Source: Desulfomonilia bacterium (lineage in GTDB: Bacteria > Desulfobacterota > Desulfomonilia > UBA1062). Taken from it: a DNA stretch of 47,373 nt. Shown here in pieces: positions 15,096 through 23,059 of this stretch. The DNA lies in the NCBI GenBank assembly GCA_036567785.1, contig DATCTV010000052.1, positions 1 to 47,373 on the forward strand. Direction: 5' to 3'. The notes under the pieces are model-generated. The model searched no databases, was not told the DNA's origin, and worked only from the letters and a program-made list of their open reading frames with translations. Made by a program: the position numbers and the translations under genes. Numbering within the stretch: the first letter of the stretch is position 1; each line of letters begins with the position of its first letter.

Positions 15096-17132
15096 ATGAA
15101 GCGGCTGCTTTTCTTTGTTGCCGGACTGATTGCGGCGGCGCTGGCCGGCGGTTTTTATTTCCTTTTCAGGGTCTTTCCGAGATTTGATACGAAGGCCTTC
15201 CCGACTGGCGCAGGTGCACAAGGAGAGGACTGGAAGATAAGCACATGCGGTGATGTCCCTTTTCTTATCAAGAACGGCCTTCCTTTTCCTTCAGGATTCG
15301 ATTCATCAAACAGGCCCGTGCAGATGCTGAACGGGTCCTGGCACATGCGGCTCGACCCTGAGGATGCTGGCGAAGGACTTCACTGGGAACGGCTTGAAAA
15401 GGCCGGAAAAGGTTGGAAGCGCATAAACACCCCGTCGACATTCAACGCGGCCCTGAGCAAAATCCCGGACTATCAGGGGCCTGCGTGGTTCTTTCTCAAG
15501 TTTGTCCCTTCTTTCGAGGCCGATGACAAACACTGGCAGAGAATATGCCTGGAAGGCGTTCTGATAAGGAGCAGGGTCTGGCTGAACGGCGAATTGATTT
15601 CCAGACATGAAGGCGGGTGGACTCCGCAATATGCGGACATCTCCGCCTGTGTGAGGCCTGGCGTCCAAAACACGCTTGTCATAAGGGCTGATAACAGGCT
15701 TACCGGTGTGTCGCTGCCGCCGAAACTTCTTAAAAATCATATGCCGGGCTGGCATCCATACGGCGGTGTATACAGGGATGTGTATATCGAGAAGCTTCCC
15801 AAAGACTATATCTTCAAGGCGGATTACGCATGTCTTTTCTATCAGAACCGGGCCCTGCTGAAGATGAATGTGCTCACTCAAAGACCTGAAAAACCGTATG
15901 CCAGAAAAACTTCGAGGGAAAAAGGCCTCTCGTGCACAGTATCCTGCGGAAGCCGGAAGATAAAGGTTAAGGCTTCACCAAAAGCCTCTCAAGGCCCTGT
16001 TGTGAAGTATTCCTTTGATATCGAAATCGAAAATCCCAGACTCTATTCTCCCGATTCACCCGAACTTTATGATGTGACTCTAACCTACGGCAATGACAGG
16101 GTTTCATTCAAGGCGGGCCTTAGGACGATAGAGGTTAAGGGAGAAGAAATATTGCTCAACGGAAGGAAAACATTCTTAAAGGGCATAAGCAAGCATGAAG
16201 ACCATCCGTCGCTCGGGGCAAGCCAGACGCCGGAGCTGATCGAAAACGACCTCAACCTGATAAAAAATATGGGCGCAAATTATATAAGGCTCGCACACTA
16301 TCCGCATCATAGAGGTGAGCTTATCAAGGCCCGCGACATGGGGCTGATGCTTGCCGAAGAGATACCGCTATATCAGGCAGGCACAGGTTTTACTGCATGG
16401 TACGGGGAAAAGAGGCCGCTTTTTGAATTTCCATTGCGGACATTCGGCAACAGGCAGCTTCAGAACAGTGATCTTTTGCTGAACGCCCAGCGTCAGCTCA
16501 CCGAGATGATAGAACGCGACCGACTCAACCCGGCAATCATCATGTGGGGTGTTGCAAACGAAACCTATACGCTGGATAAGGCATCAGCGGCTGTCCACGG
16601 CTGGCTGGCGGATACGGCCAGGATGCTCGATCCCACACGTCCCGTCACAATGGCCGAGTTTACTTACGGCATGCCGGTCCTTGACGACAGGAGACAGACC
16701 GGCAGGTATATGGACGTTATTTCCATCAACATATATTCAGGATGGTATTTCGGAAACATGGAGGATGTTTCGCAGAAGATTGAAAAGGTGCACGGGCGCT
16801 TTCCCGGCAAGCCCGTTATCATTTCGGAGTGCGGGGCGGAGGCTGCGCCGGGCCGCAGGGATGAGGACGGCCTTTGGGTTGCCGAAAGGGTACCGCCCGG
16901 AAAGACATATTCCGAGGACTATCAGGAGAGGCTGCTTGAACACTACGTAACTTATGCGATGAAAACGGGATTTGTTTCAGGCATATCGCCCTGGGTGTTC
17001 GCCGACTTCTTCTGCCCGGAGTTTCCCGGCAATCCCGTGCCGTACTACAACTCGAAAGGTGTGGTGTCCAAAGACCGGGCACCGAAAAAATCCTATCATA
17101 TGCTGAAGAGACTTTATCATGAAGACGTTTGA
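15096..17132 (+). CDS. Membrane-anchored glycoside hydrolase family 2, probable beta-glucuronidase
   Basis: A 678-residue GH2 enzyme hydrolysing terminal beta-glycosides with retention. The order is an uncleaved signal anchor (residues 3-27), sugar-binding jelly roll (~80-220), Ig-like domain (~225-350) and TIM barrel. In the barrel, KGISKHEDHPSLGAS and NYIRLAHYPHH lead to the acid/base in GVANE (Glu489) and the nucleophile in IISECGAEA (Glu578). Their spacing of 89 matches GH2 beta-glucuronidases. Specificity for glucuronides rests on this resemblance and on the downstream glucuronate isomerase; beta-galactosidase cannot be excluded. The anchor suggests that hydrolysis takes place on the periplasmic face, with the released hexuronate imported by the symporter encoded upstream. 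It overlaps the next gene by 14 bases. Confidence 0.88.
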   Translation: MKRLLFFVAGLIAAALAGGFYFLFRVFPRFDTKAFPTGAGAQGEDWKISTCGDVPFLIKNGLPFPSGFDSSNRPVQMLNGSWHMRLDPEDAGEGLHWERLEKAGKGWKRINTPSTFNAALSKIPDYQGPAWFFLKFVPSFEADDKHWQRICLEGVLIRSRVWLNGELISRHEGGWTPQYADISACVRPGVQNTLVIRADNRLTGVSLPPKLLKNHMPGWHPYGGVYRDVYIEKLPKDYIFKADYACLFYQNRALLKMNVLTQRPEKPYARKTSREKGLSCTVSCGSRKIKVKASPKASQGPVVKYSFDIEIENPRLYSPDSPELYDVTLTYGNDRVSFKAGLRTIEVKGEEILLNGRKTFLKGISKHEDHPSLGASQTPELIENDLNLIKNMGANYIRLAHYPHHRGELIKARDMGLMLAEEIPLYQAGTGFTAWYGEKRPLFEFPLRTFGNRQLQNSDLLLNAQRQLTEMIERDRLNPAIIMWGVANETYTLDKASAAVHGWLADTARMLDPTRPVTMAEFTYGMPVLDDRRQTGRYMDVISINIYSGWYFGNMEDVSQKIEKVHGRFPGKPVIISECGAEAAPGRRDEDGLWVAERVPPGKTYSEDYQERLLEHYVTYAMKTGFVSGISPWVFADFFCPEFPGNPVPYYNSKGVVSKDRAPKKSYHMLKRLYHEDV

Positions 17133-18120
17133 CTTCACGCGGTTCGAAGAAGAGATCTATCCCGAATGGGAAGCCCGGTTCAGGATTGGCGGCGGAACCG
17201 GGGAATTCAGCTATGTTCCGAAAGGCAAACCCTGTCCTTACGGTACGCTGGATATAATCTTCTGCCGTGCGATAATGAACAGGCTCATGCTCACGGAAAA
17301 GGAAAAGGACGAATGGGCCTCATATATAAATACATTTCAGCGGAAAGAGTCCGGCTGGTACAAAAAGACCTACACTATCAATCACTTCAAAGAGCACACA
17401 ACGGCATACGCGGTTTCCGGACTTCACCTGATCGACAGAAAACCCGCATGCAATTTTATCTGGCAGGAGCGCCTTCTTTCATCTGAAAAAGAGATGGAGC
17501 GCTGGATAAATAAAATTCCCTGGTCATTAAGCTGGCCAGCCTCGCACATTGTTTCAGGGGTTCCGGCTATCATGGCTATGCTTGGTACCGGGACGGATGA
17601 GTTCTTTAACTGGTACTTCGCATGGCTCGATAAAGAAGCGAATCCGGTAACCGGCTACTGGTCGAGGGGGCTTGGGCACAGGCTGGGCCTCATAAAGAAG
17701 GTATCCAAACACGAAATGGGAGGGGCGTTTCACATGTATTACGTCTATGAATTCAGGAACAGGAAATGGCCCTACCCCGAAAAGATTGTCGATATAACGC
17801 TCAGTCTTCAGCATGAAAACGGCCTTTGGGATAAAGACATTACCTACTGCATAGACCTTGACGGCGTATATTCTATTCTCCGTTCCAGCAGAAATGCTGG
17901 CGGCTACCGGGCGGACGACGTGAAAGCGGCCTGTGTTCGCTATCTTGAGAGGGCGGAGAAGATATTGAACGACAGGGAGTTTATAATTTCCCGCTATACG
18001 AACACACATATGCTCCCGGGCGCTCTGTGCGCGGTTGCGGAATGCGCAAAATTCTATACCGAGCTTGTCAGAACATCCCGCCCATGGTTCGAGACACTGG
18101 ATAAGGCATGCTTTATCTGA
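17119..18120 (+). CDS. Alpha-toroid-like protein of unknown function in the glucuronide operon
   Basis: 333 residues, no signal peptide or membrane segment, so probably cytoplasmic. I do not recognise the family. It is rich in Trp and Tyr with repeating amphipathic helices and contains a QxxxGxW motif (LSLQHENGLWDKD) and a similar FQRKESGWYKK. These QW-type motifs occur in the alpha/alpha-toroid fold of terpene cyclases and prenyltransferases. Several polysaccharide lyases and unsaturated-glucuronyl hydrolases use the related (alpha/alpha)6 barrel. Conserved-looking polar segments include YTINHFKEHTTAYAV and YWSRGLGHRLGL. The start overlaps the GH2 gene by 14 bases, so it is tightly coupled to glucuronide metabolism. 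A role in processing an uronic-acid sugar is inference only. Confidence 0.8.
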   Translation: MKTFDFTRFEEEIYPEWEARFRIGGGTGEFSYVPKGKPCPYGTLDIIFCRAIMNRLMLTEKEKDEWASYINTFQRKESGWYKKTYTINHFKEHTTAYAVSGLHLIDRKPACNFIWQERLLSSEKEMERWINKIPWSLSWPASHIVSGVPAIMAMLGTGTDEFFNWYFAWLDKEANPVTGYWSRGLGHRLGLIKKVSKHEMGGAFHMYYVYEFRNRKWPYPEKIVDITLSLQHENGLWDKDITYCIDLDGVYSILRSSRNAGGYRADDVKAACVRYLERAEKILNDREFIISRYTNTHMLPGALCAVAECAKFYTELVRTSRPWFETLDKACFI

Positions 18121-18140
18121 AAAGGAAAAAGGATATTGCC

Positions 18141-19544
18141 ATGAAAAAATTCATACATGAAGAGTTTCTGCTTGAGACGAAAGAGGCATCGATACTTTAC
18201 CATGACTATGCCGAGGACATGCCCATAATAGATTTTCACAACCATCTGCCGCCTCGTGAGATTGCCGATGACGCCGTGTTCGAAAATATAACGAAGGTCT
18301 GGCTGGGCGGCGATCATTACAAGTGGCGGGCGATGCGTACCCTGGGTATTGACGAGAGGTTAATTACAGGAGATTCACCTGATTGGAATAAATTTGCCGC
18401 GTGGGCCGGGGCCGTGCCGTATTGCCTGAGGAACCCCCTCTATCACTGGACTCACCTGGAGCTTGCCCGCTATTTTGATATATATGACAATCTTGATCCT
18501 GATACCGCCCCTGCTATTTACAGCCGCTGCAACGAGATGCTGAAGACCCCGGAAATGAGCGCGGTCAGTCTCCTCAAACGCATGAATGTGGAATCGCTCT
18601 GCACCACGGATGACCCTGTGGATTCACTCGAACACCATATTGCATATAAAAAAAGCGGCCTGGCGCCTGCGCTCCATCCTGCATGGCGGCCTGACAGGGC
18701 AATGAAGATAGAAAATGCCGAGGCGTTCAATGACTGGGTTGACAGGCTTGAGGCTGCTTCCGGCACAGGCATTTCCGACTTCAGCGATTTTATCGATGCA
18801 ATCGATAAAAGGCATGCCTTTTTCCATGAGCAGGGATGCAGGCTTGCCGACCACGGGGTGGAAACCTTTTATCCGTCCCAGATACATGAAAACGAAATAG
18901 CCAGGATATTCGACGATGTCAGGAGCGGCATACTGATGAGCCCTGAGGAAGTCATGAAATTCAAAGGCTACATGCTTTACCGTCTTAGCCTGATGAACCA
19001 TGAAAGGGGCTGGGTGCAGCAGTATCATTTCGGGGTGCTCAGAAACTTGAACACCCGCATGTTCGAAGGACTCGGGCCCGATACGGGTTATGACGGCATG
19101 GGTGATTTTCCGCATGCTGAGAATCTAGCCGCCCTGCTTGACAGGCTCGATTCCGAAGATGGTCTGGCCAGGACAGTTTTTTTCCCGATAAATCCGGCAG
19201 ACAATGCAATTACTGCAACGATAATCGGCAGCTTCCAGGAAGGACCGGCCAGGGGCAAGCTCCAGCTGGGGAGTGCATGGTGGTTCCTTGACCAGAAAAA
19301 CGGGATGGAAGAGCAGATGAACACCCTCTCAATGATGGGAGTGCTCTCAACGTTCATAGGCATGACCACGGATTCGCGAAGTTTTCTTTCGTTTCCGAGG
19401 CATGAATATTTCCGCCGCATCCTGTGCAACCTTATGGGAAATGACATGGCCAGAGGCCTAACCCCATCCGACTATGAACTTGCGGGCGGCATAATCAGGG
19501 ATATCTGCTACGGCAATGCAAAAAAGTATTTCGGGTTTGAGTGA
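18141..19544 (+). CDS. uxaC: Glucuronate isomerase
   Basis: Isomerises D-glucuronate to D-fructuronate (or galacturonate to tagaturonate), the first intracellular step of hexuronate breakdown. 467 residues, matching the usual UxaC length. Family signatures are PIIDFHNHLPPREIADD near the N-terminus, with the HxH metal ligands of the amidohydrolase-like barrel, then WLGGDHYKWRAMRTLG, and GMTTDSRSFLSFPRHEYFRR near the C-terminus. The ATG at 18141 is preceded by AAAAAGGA; the ORF could open at 18108, but that would overlap the previous gene without a ribosome binding site. The later enzymes (uxuA/uxuB, kdgK, kdgA) are not in this window. Confidence 0.95.
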   Translation: MKKFIHEEFLLETKEASILYHDYAEDMPIIDFHNHLPPREIADDAVFENITKVWLGGDHYKWRAMRTLGIDERLITGDSPDWNKFAAWAGAVPYCLRNPLYHWTHLELARYFDIYDNLDPDTAPAIYSRCNEMLKTPEMSAVSLLKRMNVESLCTTDDPVDSLEHHIAYKKSGLAPALHPAWRPDRAMKIENAEAFNDWVDRLEAASGTGISDFSDFIDAIDKRHAFFHEQGCRLADHGVETFYPSQIHENEIARIFDDVRSGILMSPEEVMKFKGYMLYRLSLMNHERGWVQQYHFGVLRNLNTRMFEGLGPDTGYDGMGDFPHAENLAALLDRLDSEDGLARTVFFPINPADNAITATIIGSFQEGPARGKLQLGSAWWFLDQKNGMEEQMNTLSMMGVLSTFIGMTTDSRSFLSFPRHEYFRRILCNLMGNDMARGLTPSDYELAGGIIRDICYGNAKKYFGFE

Positions 19545-19560
19545 GAAAGAGGAACAAGGT

Positions 19561-19576
19561 CCTGATCCGGTTGACC
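19561..19576 (+). repeat. Copy 1 of a 16-17-base repeat flanking the response regulator gene
   Basis: CCTGATCCGGTTGACC lies between uxaC and the response regulator. A near copy, CCTGATCCGGGCTGACC, sits just after the regulator gene at 20988-21004, between the two enhancer-like dyads. Copy 1 is followed by GCAAT, part of the dyad half-site. Confidence 0.5.
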
Positions 19577-19622
19577 GCAATAATCTTGAATGCTGTCCGG
19601 AAAAGGGATAAGCATTAAACGC

Positions 19623-20966
19623 ATGCAGAAAACCCTGCACAACATTCTCATTATCGATGATGAACAGAACATCCGGAAGACCTTGGGATTGTTCCTTGAA
19701 AGCGAAGGGTACAAAGTCCGTCCGGCAGGCGGTTTCAGGGAAGCGCTTGAAGAATGCAGGAAAAATGTCTTTGATCTGGCGTTTGTCGATTTGAGGCTGG
19801 GTGCGGATTCGGGGCTTGACCTCATACCAGAACTGCTTGCCGCATCCCCCTGGCTAAAAATAGTGGTGATTACGGCATATGCATCCATAGATACCGCGGT
19901 TGAAGCCATAAAGCGCGGGGCCACCGACTATATTCCGAAACCCTTTACCCCTGCGCAGGTCAAACTTACGGTAGATAAAATCGCTAACCTGAGGACCCTC
20001 GAGCAGAATATCGAAAGCCTCAAGAGGGATATAGGCAGGATGGCCCCTGAGTTCGAGCTGTCTTCAAGAAATCCGCAGATGCAAAAAGTAATAGAGATAG
20101 TGAAACAGGTTGCGCCGAGCGATTCGACAGTACTCATTACCGGGGAAAACGGAACAGGAAAGAGCCTTATTGCCAGGGCGATACATTCCCTGAGTTCAAG
20201 AGCTGCCAGGCCTTTTGCCGAGATTTCCTGTCCGGCACTCTCTCAGGAGCTTCTGGAAAGCGAACTTTTCGGTCATGTGAAAGGCGCATTTACAGGCGCA
20301 GTCAAGGATAATCCGGGAAGAATTGCATCCTGTGAGGGAGGTACCCTTTTCCTTGATGAGGTAGGCGACCTTCCCATTCTTATTCAGCCCAAGCTTCTCA
20401 GGTTCATCCAGGAAAAATCCTATGAAAGGCTCGGGGAAAGTATAACCAGAAAGGCCGATATCAGGCTTATCGCGGCCACAAACACCGACCTTGAGCTTGC
20501 GGTTAAGGAGAAAAGGTTCAGAGAAGACCTGTTCTACAGGATAAACGTGATTTCGATAGAGATGCCGCCTTTGAGAAAACGCGCTGAAGACATCATTCCT
20601 CTGGCCGAAAAGCTGCTTTCATTCTTTGCAGCAGGCAATCATCATCCAGGACAGCATTTCTCCGCTGACGCCCTGACCGCTCTTAAAGACTATTCCTGGC
20701 CCGGCAATATCAGGGAATTGAGAAACGCCGTTGAAAGGGCGTCAATCCTGTGCAGGAAGGATGTCGTAGGAATCGATTGCCTGCCGGAAAAGATAACCGG
20801 AGTGAAACAGGCCGTTCAGCCGGGTCAGAAAATTTCACTGGAAAAGATGGAGGAAATGCACATAAGGGGCGTCCTTCAATCGGCGAAATCCCTTCAGGAG
20901 GCATCGGACATCCTGGGCGTCGATAAGGCCACACTCTGGCGAAAACGCAAAAAGTACAACATCTGA
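19623..20966 (+). CDS. NtrC-family sigma-54-dependent response regulator
   Basis: An enhancer-binding activator of sigma-54 RNA polymerase. The N-terminal receiver domain (IIDDEQ acidic pocket, phosphoacceptor Asp56 in FVDLRLG) is followed by the AAA+ domain with Walker A GENGTGKS, the sigma-54-contacting GAFTGA loop in HVKGAFTGAVKD, and Walker B FLDEVGDLP. It ends in a Fis-type helix-turn-helix (ASDILGVDKATLWRKRKKY). I use the ATG at 19623; a start at 19590 lacks a ribosome binding site, while AAGGGA lies 14 bases before 19623, somewhat far. The adjacent -24/-12 promoter and paired dyads at 20971-21083 suggest it activates the kinase-kdpFABC operon directly downstream. It is not the OmpR-type KdpE usually paired with Kdp systems. 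Confidence 0.9.
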   Translation: MQKTLHNILIIDDEQNIRKTLGLFLESEGYKVRPAGGFREALEECRKNVFDLAFVDLRLGADSGLDLIPELLAASPWLKIVVITAYASIDTAVEAIKRGATDYIPKPFTPAQVKLTVDKIANLRTLEQNIESLKRDIGRMAPEFELSSRNPQMQKVIEIVKQVAPSDSTVLITGENGTGKSLIARAIHSLSSRAARPFAEISCPALSQELLESELFGHVKGAFTGAVKDNPGRIASCEGGTLFLDEVGDLPILIQPKLLRFIQEKSYERLGESITRKADIRLIAATNTDLELAVKEKRFREDLFYRINVISIEMPPLRKRAEDIIPLAEKLLSFFAAGNHHPGQHFSADALTALKDYSWPGNIRELRNAVERASILCRKDVVGIDCLPEKITGVKQAVQPGQKISLEKMEEMHIRGVLQSAKSLQEASDILGVDKATLWRKRKKYNI

Positions 20967-20970
20967 AAAA

Positions 20971-21019
20971 CCTTGCATTATGCAATGCCTGATCCGGGCT
21001 GACCTTGCCGATTGCAATG
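20971..21019 (+). promoter_or_regulatory. Paired dyads CCTTGC-N5-GCAATG, putative enhancer (UAS) for the sigma-54 promoter
   Basis: Two copies of CCTTGCNNNNNGCAATG at 20971-20987 and 21003-21019, with identical arms and different spacers. The TTGC/GCAA core is a dyad. Centres are 32 bp apart, about three helical turns, so both lie on the same face. They sit about 90 and 58 bp upstream of the -24 GG, a normal position for NtrC-type enhancers. The adjacent regulator gene is the obvious candidate binder. Confidence 0.65.
20988..21004 (+). repeat. Copy 2 of the 16-17-base repeat flanking the response regulator gene
   Basis: CCTGATCCGGGCTGACC, lying between the two enhancer-like dyads and overlapping the first bases of the second. 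It differs from copy 1 (19561-19576) by one inserted base and one substitution. Confidence 0.5.
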
Positions 21020-21044
21020 TTTTAAACCTCATATAAAATCCAAC

Positions 21045-21062
21045 TATTCGTTTTGACGAATA
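21045..21062 (+). terminator. AT-rich hairpin between the regulator and the kinase genes
   Basis: TATTCGT-TTTG-ACGAATA, a 7-bp stem followed by TTTTATGG. It may end the regulator transcript. It lies between the enhancer-like dyads and the -24 box, so it could instead be a DNA-binding or bending site. Confidence 0.4.
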
Positions 21063-21067
21063 TTTTA

Positions 21068-21083
21068 TGGCAGGCATGATGCT
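21068..21083 (+). promoter_or_regulatory. Sigma-54 (-24/-12) promoter of the kinase-kdpFABC operon
   Basis: TGGCAGGCATGATGCT matches the consensus TGGCACG-N4-TTGCW at 10 of 12 defined positions, with the invariant GG and GC exactly 10 bp apart. Predicted transcription start is near 21094, 22 bases before the kinase ATG. The sigma-54 activator gene lies immediately upstream. Confidence 0.75.
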
Positions 21084-21115
21084 TGCTCTTTAACCCTTTG
21101 AAGGAGACGATCGTT

Positions 21116-22957
21116 ATGCTCGGACTAAGACAGAAAATGCTTATCGGGTTTATGGGATTATTCCTGATCTCCGCAATAATAGGCGCCATCAGCATAATTC
21201 AGATTACCGATCTCGGGGGTGCGATAGGCTCGATAATGAAGGAGAACTACAGGAGCGTCCGGGCATGTCAGGAAATGAAGGAGTCCATAGAAAGGATGGA
21301 CGACGGTATTGTCCTTATTATCCTGGGCGATAAAGCGAGCGGCAGAAAGCTTATAGCTGAAAATCGCGAGGCATTCACAAAGGCACTCGATATAGAGCTC
21401 GGCAACATAACGCTTCAAGGAGAACATGAGTCGGCACTTGGCATTCAGCACCTGTTCGAAAGGTATGCAAAGATGCTTGGCCGACTTACAGACGGGGGAG
21501 CCGGAAAGGATGAAATGATAAAAGCCTATTTGGATGATCTGCTGCCGCTGGCCTCGGCCATCAGGGGTACGGCCGACAGTGTTCTAACGATGAATCAGCG
21601 TAACATGTATGATTCCGGGAAAAACGCCAGGCGTAAGGCCGCACATTCGCGGAGCATGATGATAGGTTTTCTTTTCGCCGGTGCAGGTCTGACATGCGTA
21701 TATATTCTTCTCATCAGGCGCTGGATACTCAAACCCGTTACAGTGCTGAGTGAATCAGTCAATGAAATCAGAAAAGGCAATCTCGACCTTGTAATAAAAT
21801 CCACTGCAAAAGATGAAATTGGGCAGCTGTCCGAAGCATTCAACGAGATGACGGAGAGCCTCAGAGATTTCAGGCGGAGCGACGAGGCGAAAATGATCAG
21901 ACTTAAGCAATCAGTTCAGCAGACATTTGAAAGCCTGCCGTTCATAGTTGCCCTGCTCGATGGCGGCGGGACCGTAGAAATGTCCACAAAACCTGCAAGG
22001 GAAATCTTCGGCCTTACAAAAGGTGTCAATATTAATAAACTTGATCTCGAATGGATGAAGGAAATCATCAAGTCCGCGCCCGATGGAAACGGAAAAAAGG
22101 TTTTTTCGAAAGGCATTAATGTCATTCAGCATTTTGACAAGGCTCGGGAATATTATTTCCAGCCCATGGCCGTTCCCGTACTGGACAATTTCAAACAGCC
22201 CGCAGGGACAATACTCATTGTAAACGACGTGACGGGACGCATAGAGCATGATGAAATGAAGACCGGCCTTATTTCCGCTGTCTCGCATCAATTGAAGACG
22301 CCGTTGACTTCACTCAGGATGGCCCTTTACATCCTCCTTGATGAGAAGACGGGCGCGGTTTCACCAAAACAGGCCGATCTCCTGCTTACTGCAAGGGATG
22401 AAAGCGACAGGCTGAATGACATCATCGAAAACCTTCTGAACATCAGCAGCCTTGAATCTGGAAAGACCGCTCTTAAAATCGAGCGCGTGAGTTCGGGTAA
22501 CCTTATCCTGGATGCAGCCAAGAGATTCAGAAGTGCGGCCAGGGACAAGGGCATCGATCTGGTCACCGACATACCGGCCGATCTTCCCGATGTGCTGGCC
22601 GATGCGGCCCAGATAGACCATGTCTATGCAAACCTGATTTCTAATGCGCTCAAATACACGCCATCTGGAGGAAACATAACGCTTCATGCCGAAGAGCTTT
22701 TTGAACATGTCTGGTTTACCGTATCCGATAGCGGCATAGGTATACCGGAAAAATATGCCGGCAAAGTATTCGAAAGATTTTTCCGGGTGCCTGAGGGACA
22801 GCCGCAGCCGGGAACAGGCCTCGGGCTGGCTATTGTCAAGGAGATAGTCGAGGCCCATGGCGGAGAGGTCCGCCTTGAAAGCATAGAAGGCAAGGGCTGC
22901 GTCTTCTCGTTTTCGCTGCCGATCATCAGGAAGGCGCCTTCGGCAGAAGAGGTGTGA
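21116..22957 (+). CDS. Membrane sensor histidine kinase (4HB-HAMP-PAS-HisKA-HATPase)
   Basis: A 613-residue sensor kinase, the likely partner of the NtrC-type regulator. The order is TM1 (~8-28), a helical periplasmic sensor of the four-helix-bundle type (~30-180), TM2 (~187-207), HAMP (~208-260), a PAS-like domain (~275-380), HisKA with phosphorylated His391 in AVSHQLKTPLTSL, and an ATPase domain with N-box NLISNALKYTPSGG and G-box GTGLGLAIVKEIVEAHGG. The ATG at 21116 follows AAGGAG by 9 bases. It is the first gene after the sigma-54 promoter and ends 2 bases before kdpF. It has none of the KdpD signature domains, so Kdp control here uses a different kinase; those domains are encoded separately at 27420-29087. 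Confidence 0.92.
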   Translation: MLGLRQKMLIGFMGLFLISAIIGAISIIQITDLGGAIGSIMKENYRSVRACQEMKESIERMDDGIVLIILGDKASGRKLIAENREAFTKALDIELGNITLQGEHESALGIQHLFERYAKMLGRLTDGGAGKDEMIKAYLDDLLPLASAIRGTADSVLTMNQRNMYDSGKNARRKAAHSRSMMIGFLFAGAGLTCVYILLIRRWILKPVTVLSESVNEIRKGNLDLVIKSTAKDEIGQLSEAFNEMTESLRDFRRSDEAKMIRLKQSVQQTFESLPFIVALLDGGGTVEMSTKPAREIFGLTKGVNINKLDLEWMKEIIKSAPDGNGKKVFSKGINVIQHFDKAREYYFQPMAVPVLDNFKQPAGTILIVNDVTGRIEHDEMKTGLISAVSHQLKTPLTSLRMALYILLDEKTGAVSPKQADLLLTARDESDRLNDIIENLLNISSLESGKTALKIERVSSGNLILDAAKRFRSAARDKGIDLVTDIPADLPDVLADAAQIDHVYANLISNALKYTPSGGNITLHAEELFEHVWFTVSDSGIGIPEKYAGKVFERFFRVPEGQPQPGTGLGLAIVKEIVEAHGGEVRLESIEGKGCVFSFSLPIIRKAPSAEEV

Positions 22958-22959
22958 GA

Positions 22960-23043
22960 ATGTACGAGATAATTGTTCTGATAATAGCGATAGCGCTTAT
23001 GGCCTACCTTTTCATTTCAGTCATAATGCCTGAGCGGTTCTGA
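22960..23043 (+). CDS. kdpF: KdpF, small subunit of the K+-transporting ATPase
   Basis: A 27-residue single-span membrane peptide (MYEIIVLIIAIALMAYLF, then ISVIMPERF), too short for ordinary gene callers. In E. coli, KdpF stabilises the KdpABC complex. Its length, hydrophobic core, charged C-terminus with the PE[RK]F ending and position immediately before kdpA identify it. GAGG lies about 7 bases before the ATG. Confidence 0.9.
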   Translation: MYEIIVLIIAIALMAYLFISVIMPERF

Positions 23044-23059
23044 CCGGAGGAGAAGAGGC

